This document shows, piece by piece, positions 34,285 to 42,862 of a stretch of 64,000 nucleotides of DNA. A program made the translations under genes and the position numbers. Numbering within the stretch: the first letter of the stretch is position 1; each line of letters starts with the position of its first letter. Where the stretch lies: assembly GCF_026788005.1 (NCBI RefSeq), contig NZ_JABEPE010000016.1:47182-111181 (forward strand), in the 5' to 3' direction. The notes under the pieces were generated by a model. It was not told the origin of the DNA, did not search any database, and saw only the letters and a list, made by a program, of their open reading frames with translations. This stretch comes from Alteromonas sp. a30. GTDB taxonomy: Bacteria; Pseudomonadota; Gammaproteobacteria; Enterobacterales; Alteromonadaceae.

Positions 34285-35964
34285 ATGCAATACGCAACAG
34301 TCACTCAACATCTCGCTGTCTCAGCGCAAATATCGCCTGATGATGTCGACGCCATTAAAGCCGCTGGGTTTAAATCCATTGTTTGTAATCGTCCAAACGG
34401 TGAAGGCCCTGATCAACCAACGTTTTCAGAAATTGAAAGTAAGGCAAAAGCGTTAGGGATGAGGAGCGAATATCAACCCGTGGTTAGCGGAAAAGTCACC
34501 GCAGAGGACGCCAAAACCTTTGAAGACAATTTACAGTCACTACCCGGCCCTATTTTCGCTTATTGTCGAACTGGCACCCGCTCAATCACACTTTGGGCAA
34601 TGGCCGCAGTTAAAACCCACAGTTTTGAAGAAATTCTAGCCTTATCGCAAAAAGCGGGTTACGACCTGAGCGGGGTAATCAGACGCCTAAAAAACGGGGG
34701 TGACACGCCTTCAGACTATGCCGACTATTCTCATGCGGTAGTGATAGTAGGCGCCGGTGCCGGTGGTATTGCCGTAGCATCAAGTTTGAAGTCTCGTGTC
34801 CCTAATTTAGATGTAGCCATTATTGAGCCGAACGAAGTTCACTACTATCAACCGGGCTGGACACTCGTTGGCGGTGGTGTATTTAACGCTAACGAAACGG
34901 TACGCACGGTTGCGTCAGTCATCCCTGAAGGTGTGCGTTGGATCAAAGCAGGCGCAGCGGCCTTTATTCCAAAAGACAATTTAGTGGTCGTTGATGGGTG
35001 TCGAACCGTTAAATATGAACACTTAATTGTTTGTCCGGGGATAAAACTAGATTGGGGAAAAATTGAAGGTTTGAGTGAAACGCTGGGTGAAAACGGCGTG
35101 ACCTCTAATTATCGTTTTGACCTAGCGCCTTACACTTGGGAATTAGTGAAAAATTTAAAATCTGGAAAGGCTATTTTTTCTCAGCCGCCTATGCCAATTA
35201 AGTGTGCTGGAGCGCCACAAAAAGCCATGTATATGTCGTGTGATCATTGGCTAAGAAACAACCAGCTCAAAAGCATTGATGTGCAATTTTACAATACGGG
35301 TGGCGTGTTATTTGGTGTGAAAGAGTATGTACCCGCTCTTATGAAGTATATCCATCGATACAACATTGGTTTGAATTTTGAACAGCAGTTGGTTGCCGTA
35401 GACGGAAAGCATAAGGTGGCAAAATTCAAGCAGGTGAATAGTCCGAATGCCGCTTTGGTAGAAAAAGAGTTTGATATGTTACATGCGGTCCCACCTCAAT
35501 CACCACCGGACTTCATAAAAGTCAGTCCTTTGGTAGATAAGGATGGTTGGATCGATGTGGATCAATCCACACTTCAGCACAAAACATATGAAAATGTTTT
35601 TGCGCTTGGCGATGTGATTAATGCACCGAATGCCAAAACGGCGGCAGCGGCTAGAATTCAAGCGCCTATTGTCGCCAACAACTTGTTATATGAGCGCGGA
35701 GAACAAACGGACAAAGCCATTTACAACGGTTATGGTAGCTGTCCGCTTACGGTAGAGCGTGGCAAAGTGGTGCTCGCAGAGTTTGGCTATGGCGGTAAAA
35801 TCCTCCCCAGCATTCCTACTTGGATACTTGATGGGACACGCCCTTCTCGACTTGCATGGTATCTGAAAGAAAAACTGCTCCCGCCAATATATTGGGAAGG
35901 TATGTTAAAAGGTCGGGAATGGATGGCAAAACCCGAAAAAATGCCGAAAACAGACACTCAGTAA
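34285..35964 (+). CDS. Fusion of DUF442/phosphatase-like sulfurtransferase and sulfide:quinone oxidoreductase
   Basis: A 559-residue protein. Residues 1-115 form the Blh N-domain-like (DUF442, TIGR01244) module with the active-site loop YCRTGTRS near residue 94. Residues about 150-540 are an FAD-dependent SQR: VVIVGAGAGGIAVASSL, EPNEVHYYQPGWTLVGGG, IKCAGAPQKAMYMSC with a redox cysteine, and FALGDVINAPNAKTAAAA. It oxidises sulfide at the membrane and passes electrons to quinone; the N-domain probably handles the persulfide product. The ATG at 34285 follows GAGGAG. An overlapping longer frame into the dioxygenase gene is not needed. A terminator follows the stop. Confidence 0.88.
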   Translation: MQYATVTQHLAVSAQISPDDVDAIKAAGFKSIVCNRPNGEGPDQPTFSEIESKAKALGMRSEYQPVVSGKVTAEDAKTFEDNLQSLPGPIFAYCRTGTRSITLWAMAAVKTHSFEEILALSQKAGYDLSGVIRRLKNGGDTPSDYADYSHAVVIVGAGAGGIAVASSLKSRVPNLDVAIIEPNEVHYYQPGWTLVGGGVFNANETVRTVASVIPEGVRWIKAGAAAFIPKDNLVVVDGCRTVKYEHLIVCPGIKLDWGKIEGLSETLGENGVTSNYRFDLAPYTWELVKNLKSGKAIFSQPPMPIKCAGAPQKAMYMSCDHWLRNNQLKSIDVQFYNTGGVLFGVKEYVPALMKYIHRYNIGLNFEQQLVAVDGKHKVAKFKQVNSPNAALVEKEFDMLHAVPPQSPPDFIKVSPLVDKDGWIDVDQSTLQHKTYENVFALGDVINAPNAKTAAAARIQAPIVANNLLYERGEQTDKAIYNGYGSCPLTVERGKVVLAEFGYGGKILPSIPTWILDGTRPSRLAWYLKEKLLPPIYWEGMLKGREWMAKPEKMPKTDTQ

Positions 35965-35971
35965 ACGCCAT

Positions 35972-36003
35972 AAAGGCTCAAGTTTCTATTTGAGCCTTTT
36001 TAC
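35972..36003 (+). terminator. Rho-independent terminator of the sulfur operon
   Basis: AAAGGCTCAA and TTGAGCCTTT form a ten-base stem around an eight-base loop and continue into a T-run just after the SQR stop. Confidence 0.85.
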
Positions 36004-36047
36004 TTTCTGCCCCAAATTATAACCAATATCGACATCCTTCCTCTTTT

Positions 36048-36102
36048 TTACCCGGGTAATATTTACTTTGGGCCATATTTGTTCTATTTTACCCGGGTAA
36101 AA
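36048..36102 (+). promoter_or_regulatory. Twin palindromic operators TTACCCGGGTAA overlapping a promoter
   Basis: TTACCCGGGTAA at 36048-36059 and TTTTACCCGGGTAAAA at 36087-36102 share the same core, with centres 41 bases apart (about four helical turns). A plausible promoter lies between them: TTTACT at 36062-36067, 17-base spacer, TATTTT at 36085-36090, so the second palindrome covers the -10 box. The arrangement suggests cooperative repression, possibly autoregulation by the DUF2239 product or another factor. Confidence 0.75.
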
Positions 36103-36118
36103 TAATAAAGGATTAAAT

Positions 36119-36688
36119 ATGCATCACGAATATCTTGCGATCTACAAACAATCATTGCTCGCTAAAGGAGACATCATCAGCGTTATTCGTAAGGTGAAAG
36201 CTTTTAACGACACGATAGAACCGTATCTTTTTGAGCTAAGTGCTTGCAAACGTGTTGATATTGATTGGCACGGCACAGAAGAAGAGGTAATTAGTAAGCT
36301 ATCCGACTCGCTGTCCCCAAAAGAGAAAAAGCGAGGGCGTCCAAAATTGGGAGTGAAATCAAAAGAAGTTACGTTGTTACCCGAACATTGGGAGTGGTTG
36401 TCTGTGCAACGCGGAGGGGCCTCCATCACGCTAAGACGACTCATTGATAACGCCATGCAAAACGTCAGCATCCAAGAAAAAATGCGTATAAAACAAAATC
36501 AGATTTATAACCTCATGACTCCGTTTTCCGACGATAGCGGTTTTGAAGCGGCTTCCAGAGCATTATATCGATGTGACTTAGCAGCATTTGACGAAGCCAG
36601 CCATCGTTGGTCAACAGAGGTTCGCGACATCCTTATCCAGAAATTCCACGAAATGCTAGCCTTACAAGAGGCAGAGTCTCATGACTAA
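36119..36688 (+). CDS. DUF2239 family protein
   Basis: A 189-residue protein of the DUF2239 family, recognised by KRGRPKLGVKSKEVTLLPEHWEWL around residues 77-100 followed by GGASITLRRLIDN. The first 70 residues resemble a small domain with a basic RGRPK segment that could touch DNA like an AT-hook. Function is unknown. The gene has AAGGA seven bases before the ATG, sits behind two identical palindromes, and overlaps the MATE gene by eight bases, so it is co-translated with a pump. Inference: it is the operon's own regulator. Confidence 0.8.
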   Translation: MHHEYLAIYKQSLLAKGDIISVIRKVKAFNDTIEPYLFELSACKRVDIDWHGTEEEVISKLSDSLSPKEKKRGRPKLGVKSKEVTLLPEHWEWLSVQRGGASITLRRLIDNAMQNVSIQEKMRIKQNQIYNLMTPFSDDSGFEAASRALYRCDLAAFDEASHRWSTEVRDILIQKFHEMLALQEAESHD

Positions 36689-38084
36689 GCAAACATTGAA
36701 TAATCCGTATTTGACTCAACCCATTGCTGGCGTTTTCCTTAAAACCGCTTTGCCTATCATTATTATGATGGTGGTGAGTGGCTCTTTGAATCTGGTGGAT
36801 GCTTATTTCATTGGTGTGTTTGTTGGCCCACAAGCTTTGGCATCTGTTACCGCAATGTTCCCTCTCTTTATGATGATGGTCGCATTATCAAGTTGGGCAG
36901 CGGCGGGCTTTGCCAGCGTGATGGCGCGTTTGATTGGCGCGCAAAAACACGAGGAAGCAAGGCAGGCTTACCGTCAAGCAATTACCTTGGTATTTGTGAT
37001 AAGCAGCCTGTTAATGACAATGTTTACCTTAGTTGGAAGCTCATTAACTCTGGCTGCAAACGCAGGAAACACCGCTTTAGCGCAAATGAGTAATGACTAC
37101 ATCAGCATTATTATTTATAGCTCACCACTATTCTTTGTTTTAGCGATCTGTAGCGACAGCCTCAGAAGTGAAGGTAAAGCGGGGTTTATGGCGCTTGTGT
37201 CATTATCGACTACAGTGCTCAATGGTTTGCTCAATTATGTGTTTATTGTCTGGCTCAATTGGGGAGTTGCGGGTTCTGCTTGGGGCACTGTGATGGCTCA
37301 ATTCATTGCTCTTGTGATCGTTTGGCTGTATCGGAAAACTCGCCACAATAGTATTGATTTACCAATATTCGCGCTAACGTGGGAACGTAACCGCTGGCGT
37401 GAGTTTTTGTCTCTTGGTGCGCCATCAAGTCTGACTTATATTGGTGTTGCCTTATCTTCTGCTGCAATCATTTTCAGTATCCAACAATGGCAGTTAGAAA
37501 ATTACTCTGTCACCATGAGCGCTTACGGTGTCATCACTCGGATCATGACCTTCATATTTCTGCCCTTGATGGGACTTGGATTAGCCATGCAAAGTATAGT
37601 TGGTAACAATGTGGGAGCGGGATTATATCAGCGTTCCAACTCCTGCATTTGCATCGCCATTAGCCTTGCTTTGGGCTACGGCGTGCTTCTAGAAGCATTT
37701 TTATGGTTGCTTAACGACCAAATCGGTCAGGTGTTTGTCAGCGACCCTCTCGTCGTCAATGAAATCGCCCGCTTATTACCGATAATGAGTCTCGCACTCT
37801 TTTTGCTGGGGCCGTTATTAATGGTGAACTTCTACTTTCAAAGTATTGGGGATGCCAAGCGAGCTGGCATCCTTAGCGTTGCCAAAACCTACTTGTTTGC
37901 TTTGCCTTTAATCCTCACATTGCCGTTGTACTTTGGGGAGTGGGGAATTTGGTACGCTGCGCCACTCGCTGAATTTTTAGGCTTAATTCTGACCCTCACG
38001 CTTCTATATTTGCGTGCCGAAAAAGGCCGCTATCCTTTTGGCTTATTATACAACGTAGATTTTGAGTCGAAAGCAAACGGGTAA
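36681..38084 (+). CDS. MATE family multidrug/toxin efflux pump
   Basis: A 467-residue inner-membrane protein with twelve hydrophobic segments in two pseudo-symmetric halves, typical of MATE transporters that exchange drugs or toxic metabolites for Na+ or H+. The start overlaps the DUF2239 gene. The DUF2239-MATE pair under palindromic operators looks like a regulated efflux operon. The substrate is unknown. Confidence 0.9.
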   Translation: MTKQTLNNPYLTQPIAGVFLKTALPIIIMMVVSGSLNLVDAYFIGVFVGPQALASVTAMFPLFMMMVALSSWAAAGFASVMARLIGAQKHEEARQAYRQAITLVFVISSLLMTMFTLVGSSLTLAANAGNTALAQMSNDYISIIIYSSPLFFVLAICSDSLRSEGKAGFMALVSLSTTVLNGLLNYVFIVWLNWGVAGSAWGTVMAQFIALVIVWLYRKTRHNSIDLPIFALTWERNRWREFLSLGAPSSLTYIGVALSSAAIIFSIQQWQLENYSVTMSAYGVITRIMTFIFLPLMGLGLAMQSIVGNNVGAGLYQRSNSCICIAISLALGYGVLLEAFLWLLNDQIGQVFVSDPLVVNEIARLLPIMSLALFLLGPLLMVNFYFQSIGDAKRAGILSVAKTYLFALPLILTLPLYFGEWGIWYAAPLAEFLGLILTLTLLYLRAEKGRYPFGLLYNVDFESKANG

Positions 38085-38120
38085 CAATGGCGAAGGGGAT
38101 TTTAGAACAGGGGAGAGAAA

Positions 38121-38196
<76 letters not shown>

Positions 38197-38287
38197 ACAC
38201 GAATTTCTTCGCTCTATTTCACTGATAAGCGTTTCACTTAAAAGCACTCTAGAGCGGCGATGTATTCTATTCATCGCCGATCAGATG

Positions 38288-40099
38288 TCAATAAAAAAAT
38301 GCTGATTCCATAAAGCTTTTTAATTTCGCTTTTAGGGACTGGGTTTGTAGTTGTCGCTTCTGATTTGTACTGCTTTCCGTTAACCGCAGGAAAGCTTGTG
38401 CAGCGCTTACGTTGCGGTGATTAACCACTGCCGTGCTATGAAATAATTCTGGGTAACGAGCTTCAATAAAAGCAATGCCTTCCTTCTGTTTATCTGCCAC
38501 TTGGAAAGCCTCAGCCAGATTCGGCAACAAAGTAAATAAGGGTGTATCTAACAAAGATAGCGACTGCAACAAAGTCATTCCTAACTCGGGAGCCTGATTC
38601 TCATGAATGAAGCGCACCGCTCCCTGCCAAAAGCGCGCATCCAGCGAATCGCCATATAAAGACGCCGTATGTTCAAACCAATGTTCTGCCTGCGATGGCT
38701 CATCGTTTTGTAAATACAAAAGTCCTAAATACGCACTGTTAATTTTCGACCCATTATCAATTTCCATGCAAGCAAGCATTGCATTAATGGCGTTTTCAAG
38801 CTGATTCTGCTGTTGATAGATTTTCGCCTGCCACACGTAAGCCCACGTATATTTTGGGTCAACTGAAATCGCTTTGTGAGCAGATTGCAACGCGAGTGAG
38901 AACTCCCCTCGCCAATAATGCACCATGGCTAAATTTACATTTACCCAAGGAGAAAGTGGCGATGCGTTTTTCGCCTGTTCGGCAAACCGTAACGCGGCTT
39001 CAACATCATTTTGTGCGAGAGCCCATTCAGAGTACAAATACAAAGCCGTAATGTTTTTTGCTCCCTCAACATCAGCATAGCTACCTTGATTCGTTTTCGC
39101 CGATTCGTTTTCTTCATCTTTATTTAACACACTATCAAGGGCCTCTTTAGCTTGCGCAAATTGCATGTTAGATGTGAACAATATGGCTTGAGCAAGCTTG
39201 GCGTTTTCTTCGTTAGGTTGTAGCGCTAATGCCCGATCAATGGCCTCTTGTGCCTTTGACTCTGCTTCGTTTCGGGTCATATATACATCGTGATAATTGT
39301 AACGAGCGTAAATATAAGCCAAGCGCCCATAAGCCGGTGCTAATTCCGGGTCATTTTCAATGGCCTTTTTCAGCGCAGCTTCTGCTTTAAAAAACCACTC
39401 ACTGGTTTTACCGTTCATCAACCAATAGTTACCACGTGAAAAATGCTGATTAGCTTCAACATTATCCCTGCGTTCCAACAAAGGTTCTTGGGGTGCATTC
39501 GGCTTATTTTGTGTCAGTGGTTTTTGTTGTTCTGCCTCCAACGCAATAGGTGAATTCGGTTCGTATTCTAAATTCAGGATGACCAAAGCCACGATGATCA
39601 CGGCAATTAACGACACCCAGTAACGCCGATTCCATTGATGTTGGTACAACGCCTGATTATTCGAGTCTATCCCTTGATGAACTGTATCTATTTTAGAAAT
39701 ATTGTTTTCTGAACTCTGGTTAGTTAAGGAAAAGGGAGCCTCAGTCTTCAAGGTTGGCATCGAATCATTGGGTGAATTTGCTGGTTTGGGTATGTAATCC
39801 GCTCCCACCCATTGTACTTTTGGCACTAACCGATACCCCTTTTTGGGCACGGTTTGAATCACCTGCTTAGATTTATTATCGTTAAAGGCAATGCGTAATT
39901 GGGAAATGGTGCGCGTTAGCGCTTCGTCCACAACAATACGCCCCTGCCACACATCATTGAGCAAGTCTTGGCGGTTTACTGTATCACCAGCATTTAATGC
40001 TAAATGATATAGCACCTGCATTGATTTCGGTTCCACCTGATGAACTTTATCTTGATAGCTAATTCGATTAGCCCCCACATCCACAAAGTATTCATCCAC
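38288..40099 (-). CDS. CadC/ToxR-like membrane transcription regulator with TPR domain
   Basis: A 603-residue protein: an OmpR-type winged helix at residues 1-100 (VEPKSMQVLYHLALNAGD, KKGYRLVP end), one membrane helix near residues 168-186, and a C-terminal TPR array of about 350 residues. Such one-component regulators bind DNA with the cytoplasmic end and sense through the other. It is divergent from the small exported TPR protein gene, which is its likely target or partner. The signal is unknown. Confidence 0.87.
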   Translation of the reverse strand: MDEYFVDVGANRISYQDKVHQVEPKSMQVLYHLALNAGDTVNRQDLLNDVWQGRIVVDEALTRTISQLRIAFNDNKSKQVIQTVPKKGYRLVPKVQWVGADYIPKPANSPNDSMPTLKTEAPFSLTNQSSENNISKIDTVHQGIDSNNQALYQHQWNRRYWVSLIAVIIVALVILNLEYEPNSPIALEAEQQKPLTQNKPNAPQEPLLERRDNVEANQHFSRGNYWLMNGKTSEWFFKAEAALKKAIENDPELAPAYGRLAYIYARYNYHDVYMTRNEAESKAQEAIDRALALQPNEENAKLAQAILFTSNMQFAQAKEALDSVLNKDEENESAKTNQGSYADVEGAKNITALYLYSEWALAQNDVEAALRFAEQAKNASPLSPWVNVNLAMVHYWRGEFSLALQSAHKAISVDPKYTWAYVWQAKIYQQQNQLENAINAMLACMEIDNGSKINSAYLGLLYLQNDEPSQAEHWFEHTASLYGDSLDARFWQGAVRFIHENQAPELGMTLLQSLSLLDTPLFTLLPNLAEAFQVADKQKEGIAFIEARYPELFHSTAVVNHRNVSAAQAFLRLTESSTNQKRQLQTQSLKAKLKSFMESAFFY

Positions 40100-40424
40100 A
40101 AGGAATCGTGTTTTGTTATCTAAACGTTGGATAAGTGAACTCCGTTCATTGGTTTTTCATTAGAAATAAGTTGGTATTTCATCACGTAACCATCAGGCAT
40201 AAACCACAGAACTATCACCATACTGATTTCAAGCTTTCGACTCAATGTTAAGTCTTTGTAAAAACGCCGTGACTGCTCTTTTAATCATTTAATGAGCAAA
40301 CAAAGAAGCCGCTTTGAAAAGATTGGGAAGAAAGGCACTGGAAAAAGCAATGTTGGCACCGGAAAGCACAGCTTGCTTTTTTGTTAATTGCAAAGAGTTA
40401 AAACTACGTTTTGAGGTTACGCCC

Positions 40425-40919
40425 ATGAAACTACTAATTCAAACCGCCAAAAGAAGCGCTAAAGCGCTAGCAATCACTACATGTTGCCTTGTTCCATTTA
40501 TGGGCGTTGCTCAAGCGAGTAACACTTCACATTTAGCGTTAAAAACCAGTGCCAAAGAAGTGAATGGTGTGCGAGAAATTGAAGCTGGCAACTATGCCGC
40601 TGGTATTCGAAAGTCAGAAGCCGCTTTAGCACGCGCTTCCGCATCTGGCTTGAAAGCGCCACTACTCACCAATTTATGTGTCGCCCACATTGCAACCAAT
40701 CACCTCGAAAAAGCAGAAAACTATTGCAACGCAGCCGTTAAAGCCAATGCAAGAAGCCCTATTAATTTTAACAACCGTGCCGTGCTGAATTGCATTACCG
40801 GTAAGTCGGAAGCATGCTTGGTGGATTTAGAAACAGCACAATCTTTAAGCTACAATAATCGGCTGGTTAACCGTAATTTAGCCTTAGTCAGCAAATCCCA
40901 ATGGGTGGCTAAGCAATAG
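40425..40919 (+). CDS. Small exported TPR-like protein
   Basis: A 164-residue product from the ATG at 40425, which has GAGG nine bases upstream. It begins with a signal peptide (ALAITTCCLVPFMGVAQA) and continues with about three TPR-like helical pairs (EIEAGNYAAGIRKSEAAL, HLEKAENYCNAAVKA). A longer frame from 40314 would hide the signal peptide. Divergent from the TPR-containing CadC-like regulator, it may act in the periplasm in the same response. Function unknown. Confidence 0.75.
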   Translation: MKLLIQTAKRSAKALAITTCCLVPFMGVAQASNTSHLALKTSAKEVNGVREIEAGNYAAGIRKSEAALARASASGLKAPLLTNLCVAHIATNHLEKAENYCNAAVKANARSPINFNNRAVLNCITGKSEACLVDLETAQSLSYNNRLVNRNLALVSKSQWVAKQ

Positions 40920-40978
40920 TTCAGAATCACTTTGTCTAAGATGAGCTAAATACATTTCTTGCTAAAGTGTTCTAACCA

Positions 40979-41018
40979 AAGAGATAGAAGCCGATCCAAC
41001 TTCTATCTCTTTTTCTTT
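40979..41018 (+). terminator. Rho-independent terminator after the TPR protein gene
   Basis: AAAGAGATAGAAG and CTTCTATCTCTTT form a 13-base stem with a nine-base loop, followed by a T-rich tract. Confidence 0.85.
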
Positions 41019-41149
41019 TTAATACCCTCGCCTACTTAACGCTCGAACTTGCACACAGCCCGAAAAGCACAGAAAATAGCCACTTCGAGTTGTTGTATAA
41101 CAACCTAAATCCCAACAAGCCCATGTAAATAGCCATAGGATAAACGCTA

Positions 41150-41882
41150 TTGATTAACATCTTTGAAATTCAACGCACACTTGAACAAGGTATGACTAAG
41201 CCCAGACTTTGCGTTGGTGACAATGGGCAAAAAATATGTTGTAAAGAGATTAAACGCAGGGTTTAAAGGCTGTGTTTATGAATGGGTTGCAGGCAATTTA
41301 GGTCGACTGTTTGGCTTAAATATTCCAGATGTTGAGCTTGTTAATATCGATGATGAACTCGTTGAATATGATGCTGATTTACAAATTGAGCTTGGTGCTG
41401 GTATTGCCTTTGCGTCCAAATACCATAGCTCACTCAATGAAGTGAATTATCATGAGCTAACCATTGCCAACAAATCTGCATTACAGGATCTCTTTGTTTT
41501 TGATTATTGGATTAAAAACGATGATAGAAACTTAACCGAAAATGGTGGAAACCCAAATCTTTTCCAAGATATAACCACTAAAAAACTTGTTGTGTTTGAC
41601 CATAATTTAGCATTCGACACGGACTTCGATCTGACAACATTTAAAAACACACATGTCTCCTCTTTTTTAATGAAAGGTCAGCAGGATTTATTTGAACAAA
41701 CGCTCGATATTACATCCTATCAATCCCGCTTAAACACTGTTTATGCTGAATTCGACAATGTTGTTGCTTCTCTCCCAAGAGAGTGGCTAGACGAAATACC
41801 AGATGCCGCTGGTGAGTTAGCACGATTGCGGTTAGTATTGGAGGAATTCAATCATGATCAATTTTGGGAGGCTCTAGTATGA
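41150..41882 (+). CDS. HipA-like kinase, N-terminal frameshift in an A6 run
   Basis: The conserved family N-terminus is encoded from a TTG at 41150 (AGGA nine bases upstream) as FEIQRTLEQGMTKPRLCV, then GDNGQK. After the six-A run at 41229-41234 the frame shifts by +1 and continues as YVVKRLNAGFKG, then YEWVAGNLGRLFGL and on to 41882. One A too many therefore splits the gene; without help only a product from about 41214 or 41223, lacking some 25 residues of the ATP-binding lobe, would be made. The kinase body keeps NDDRNLTENGGN and VFDHNLAF. Possible causes are real decay, transcriptional slippage or sequence error. The stop overlaps the DUF3037 ATG (ATGA), the usual partner of these kinases. 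Confidence 0.75.
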
Positions 41883-42751
41883 AAAAAGCGACTAAAAAAG
41901 CTGTTTTTCACTATGCAGTCGTGCGCTTTATGCCTTTCATTGAAACCCGTGAATTCGCCAATATCGGCGTTGTTATCATTGAGCCCAAAACAGGCAAGTT
42001 TCTATTCAAGCTAGCCCCTAAAAAATTTGGTCGTGTGACGCAGTTTTTCGATGATTTGAACGGCGAACTCTATAAAAACGGCATTGAAATGTTCACCAAT
42101 GAACTTAATAGAGTTCAAGAGTATTTCATCAGCCATCACCTGTTTGGCAAAGATCTCGTAACCCGATTCCAAGAACTCATTCGAAAAAGAGAGTCTGTTA
42201 TTCATTTTGGCGAAATGGGTATTACCTATGGCGAGGAAATCGTAACTACGCTTGAAGCATTGTATGAAAGGTTTGTTGCTCGCAGCTTTGTCACTAAGCA
42301 CTACAGAGAACAGCAAATGGTCAAAGTGCTCAAAGAAAAGCTATCAAAGGCGCTTCCCGTTAAATTCACTGAAAAAACCTTTAACGCGGGTATTTACGAT
42401 ATCAAAATGCCGCTAACCTGCGAAACCCCGAATTCACTTAATAAGAGCAGCACATGCATTATTAAACCTCTCGCATTTGAACAGCAAACGGCGCTGAGAG
42501 CGGCTGAACATGGTGAAACGTGGATAAAACGTGTTGATAAGTTAATCAAATACGAACTTATCAAACCGGAACATGCGTTGTTCACCCTTGAAAAACCGCA
42601 AGAGAATACCGAGTTTACACAGGTTTACCACGATATAGTGGGTGAAATAGAGCACATCGGCGTTAAAGCCTTAAGCTTTTCTGAACTAAACGATGTTGTG
42701 GACTTTGCTAAGAGCAGAGTAAAAATAACCAACCCACCTCTTACTCACTAA
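41879..42751 (+). CDS. DUF3037 family protein, partner of the HipA-like kinase
   Basis: A 290-residue protein whose N-terminal half matches DUF3037 (FHYAVVRFMPFIETREFANIG-type opening, ANIGVVIIEPKTG). The ATG at 41879 has GGGAGG seven bases upstream and overlaps the kinase stop by four bases. DUF3037 genes commonly follow HipA-like kinase genes; by analogy to HipBA-type units the pair may be toxin-antitoxin or defence-like, but no role is established. A strong terminator follows. Confidence 0.8.
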   Translation: MKKATKKAVFHYAVVRFMPFIETREFANIGVVIIEPKTGKFLFKLAPKKFGRVTQFFDDLNGELYKNGIEMFTNELNRVQEYFISHHLFGKDLVTRFQELIRKRESVIHFGEMGITYGEEIVTTLEALYERFVARSFVTKHYREQQMVKVLKEKLSKALPVKFTEKTFNAGIYDIKMPLTCETPNSLNKSSTCIIKPLAFEQQTALRAAEHGETWIKRVDKLIKYELIKPEHALFTLEKPQENTEFTQVYHDIVGEIEHIGVKALSFSELNDVVDFAKSRVKITNPPLTH

Positions 42752-42775
42752 CCCATAACATATTTGATTCAATAA

Positions 42776-42805
42776 AAAGCAGGGCTATAAAAACAGCCCT
42801 GCTTT
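42776..42805. terminator. Bidirectional Rho-independent terminator
   Basis: AAAGCAGGGCT pairs perfectly with AGCCCTGCTTT over an eight-base A-rich loop, with A-runs on one side and T-runs on the other. It lies between the convergent DUF3037 and metalloprotease genes. Confidence 0.85.
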
Positions 42806-42862
42806 CTCAATTCACAAACTTAGCTAATACACTCCATCCGTAACTCAATCGATAGAAACCGA

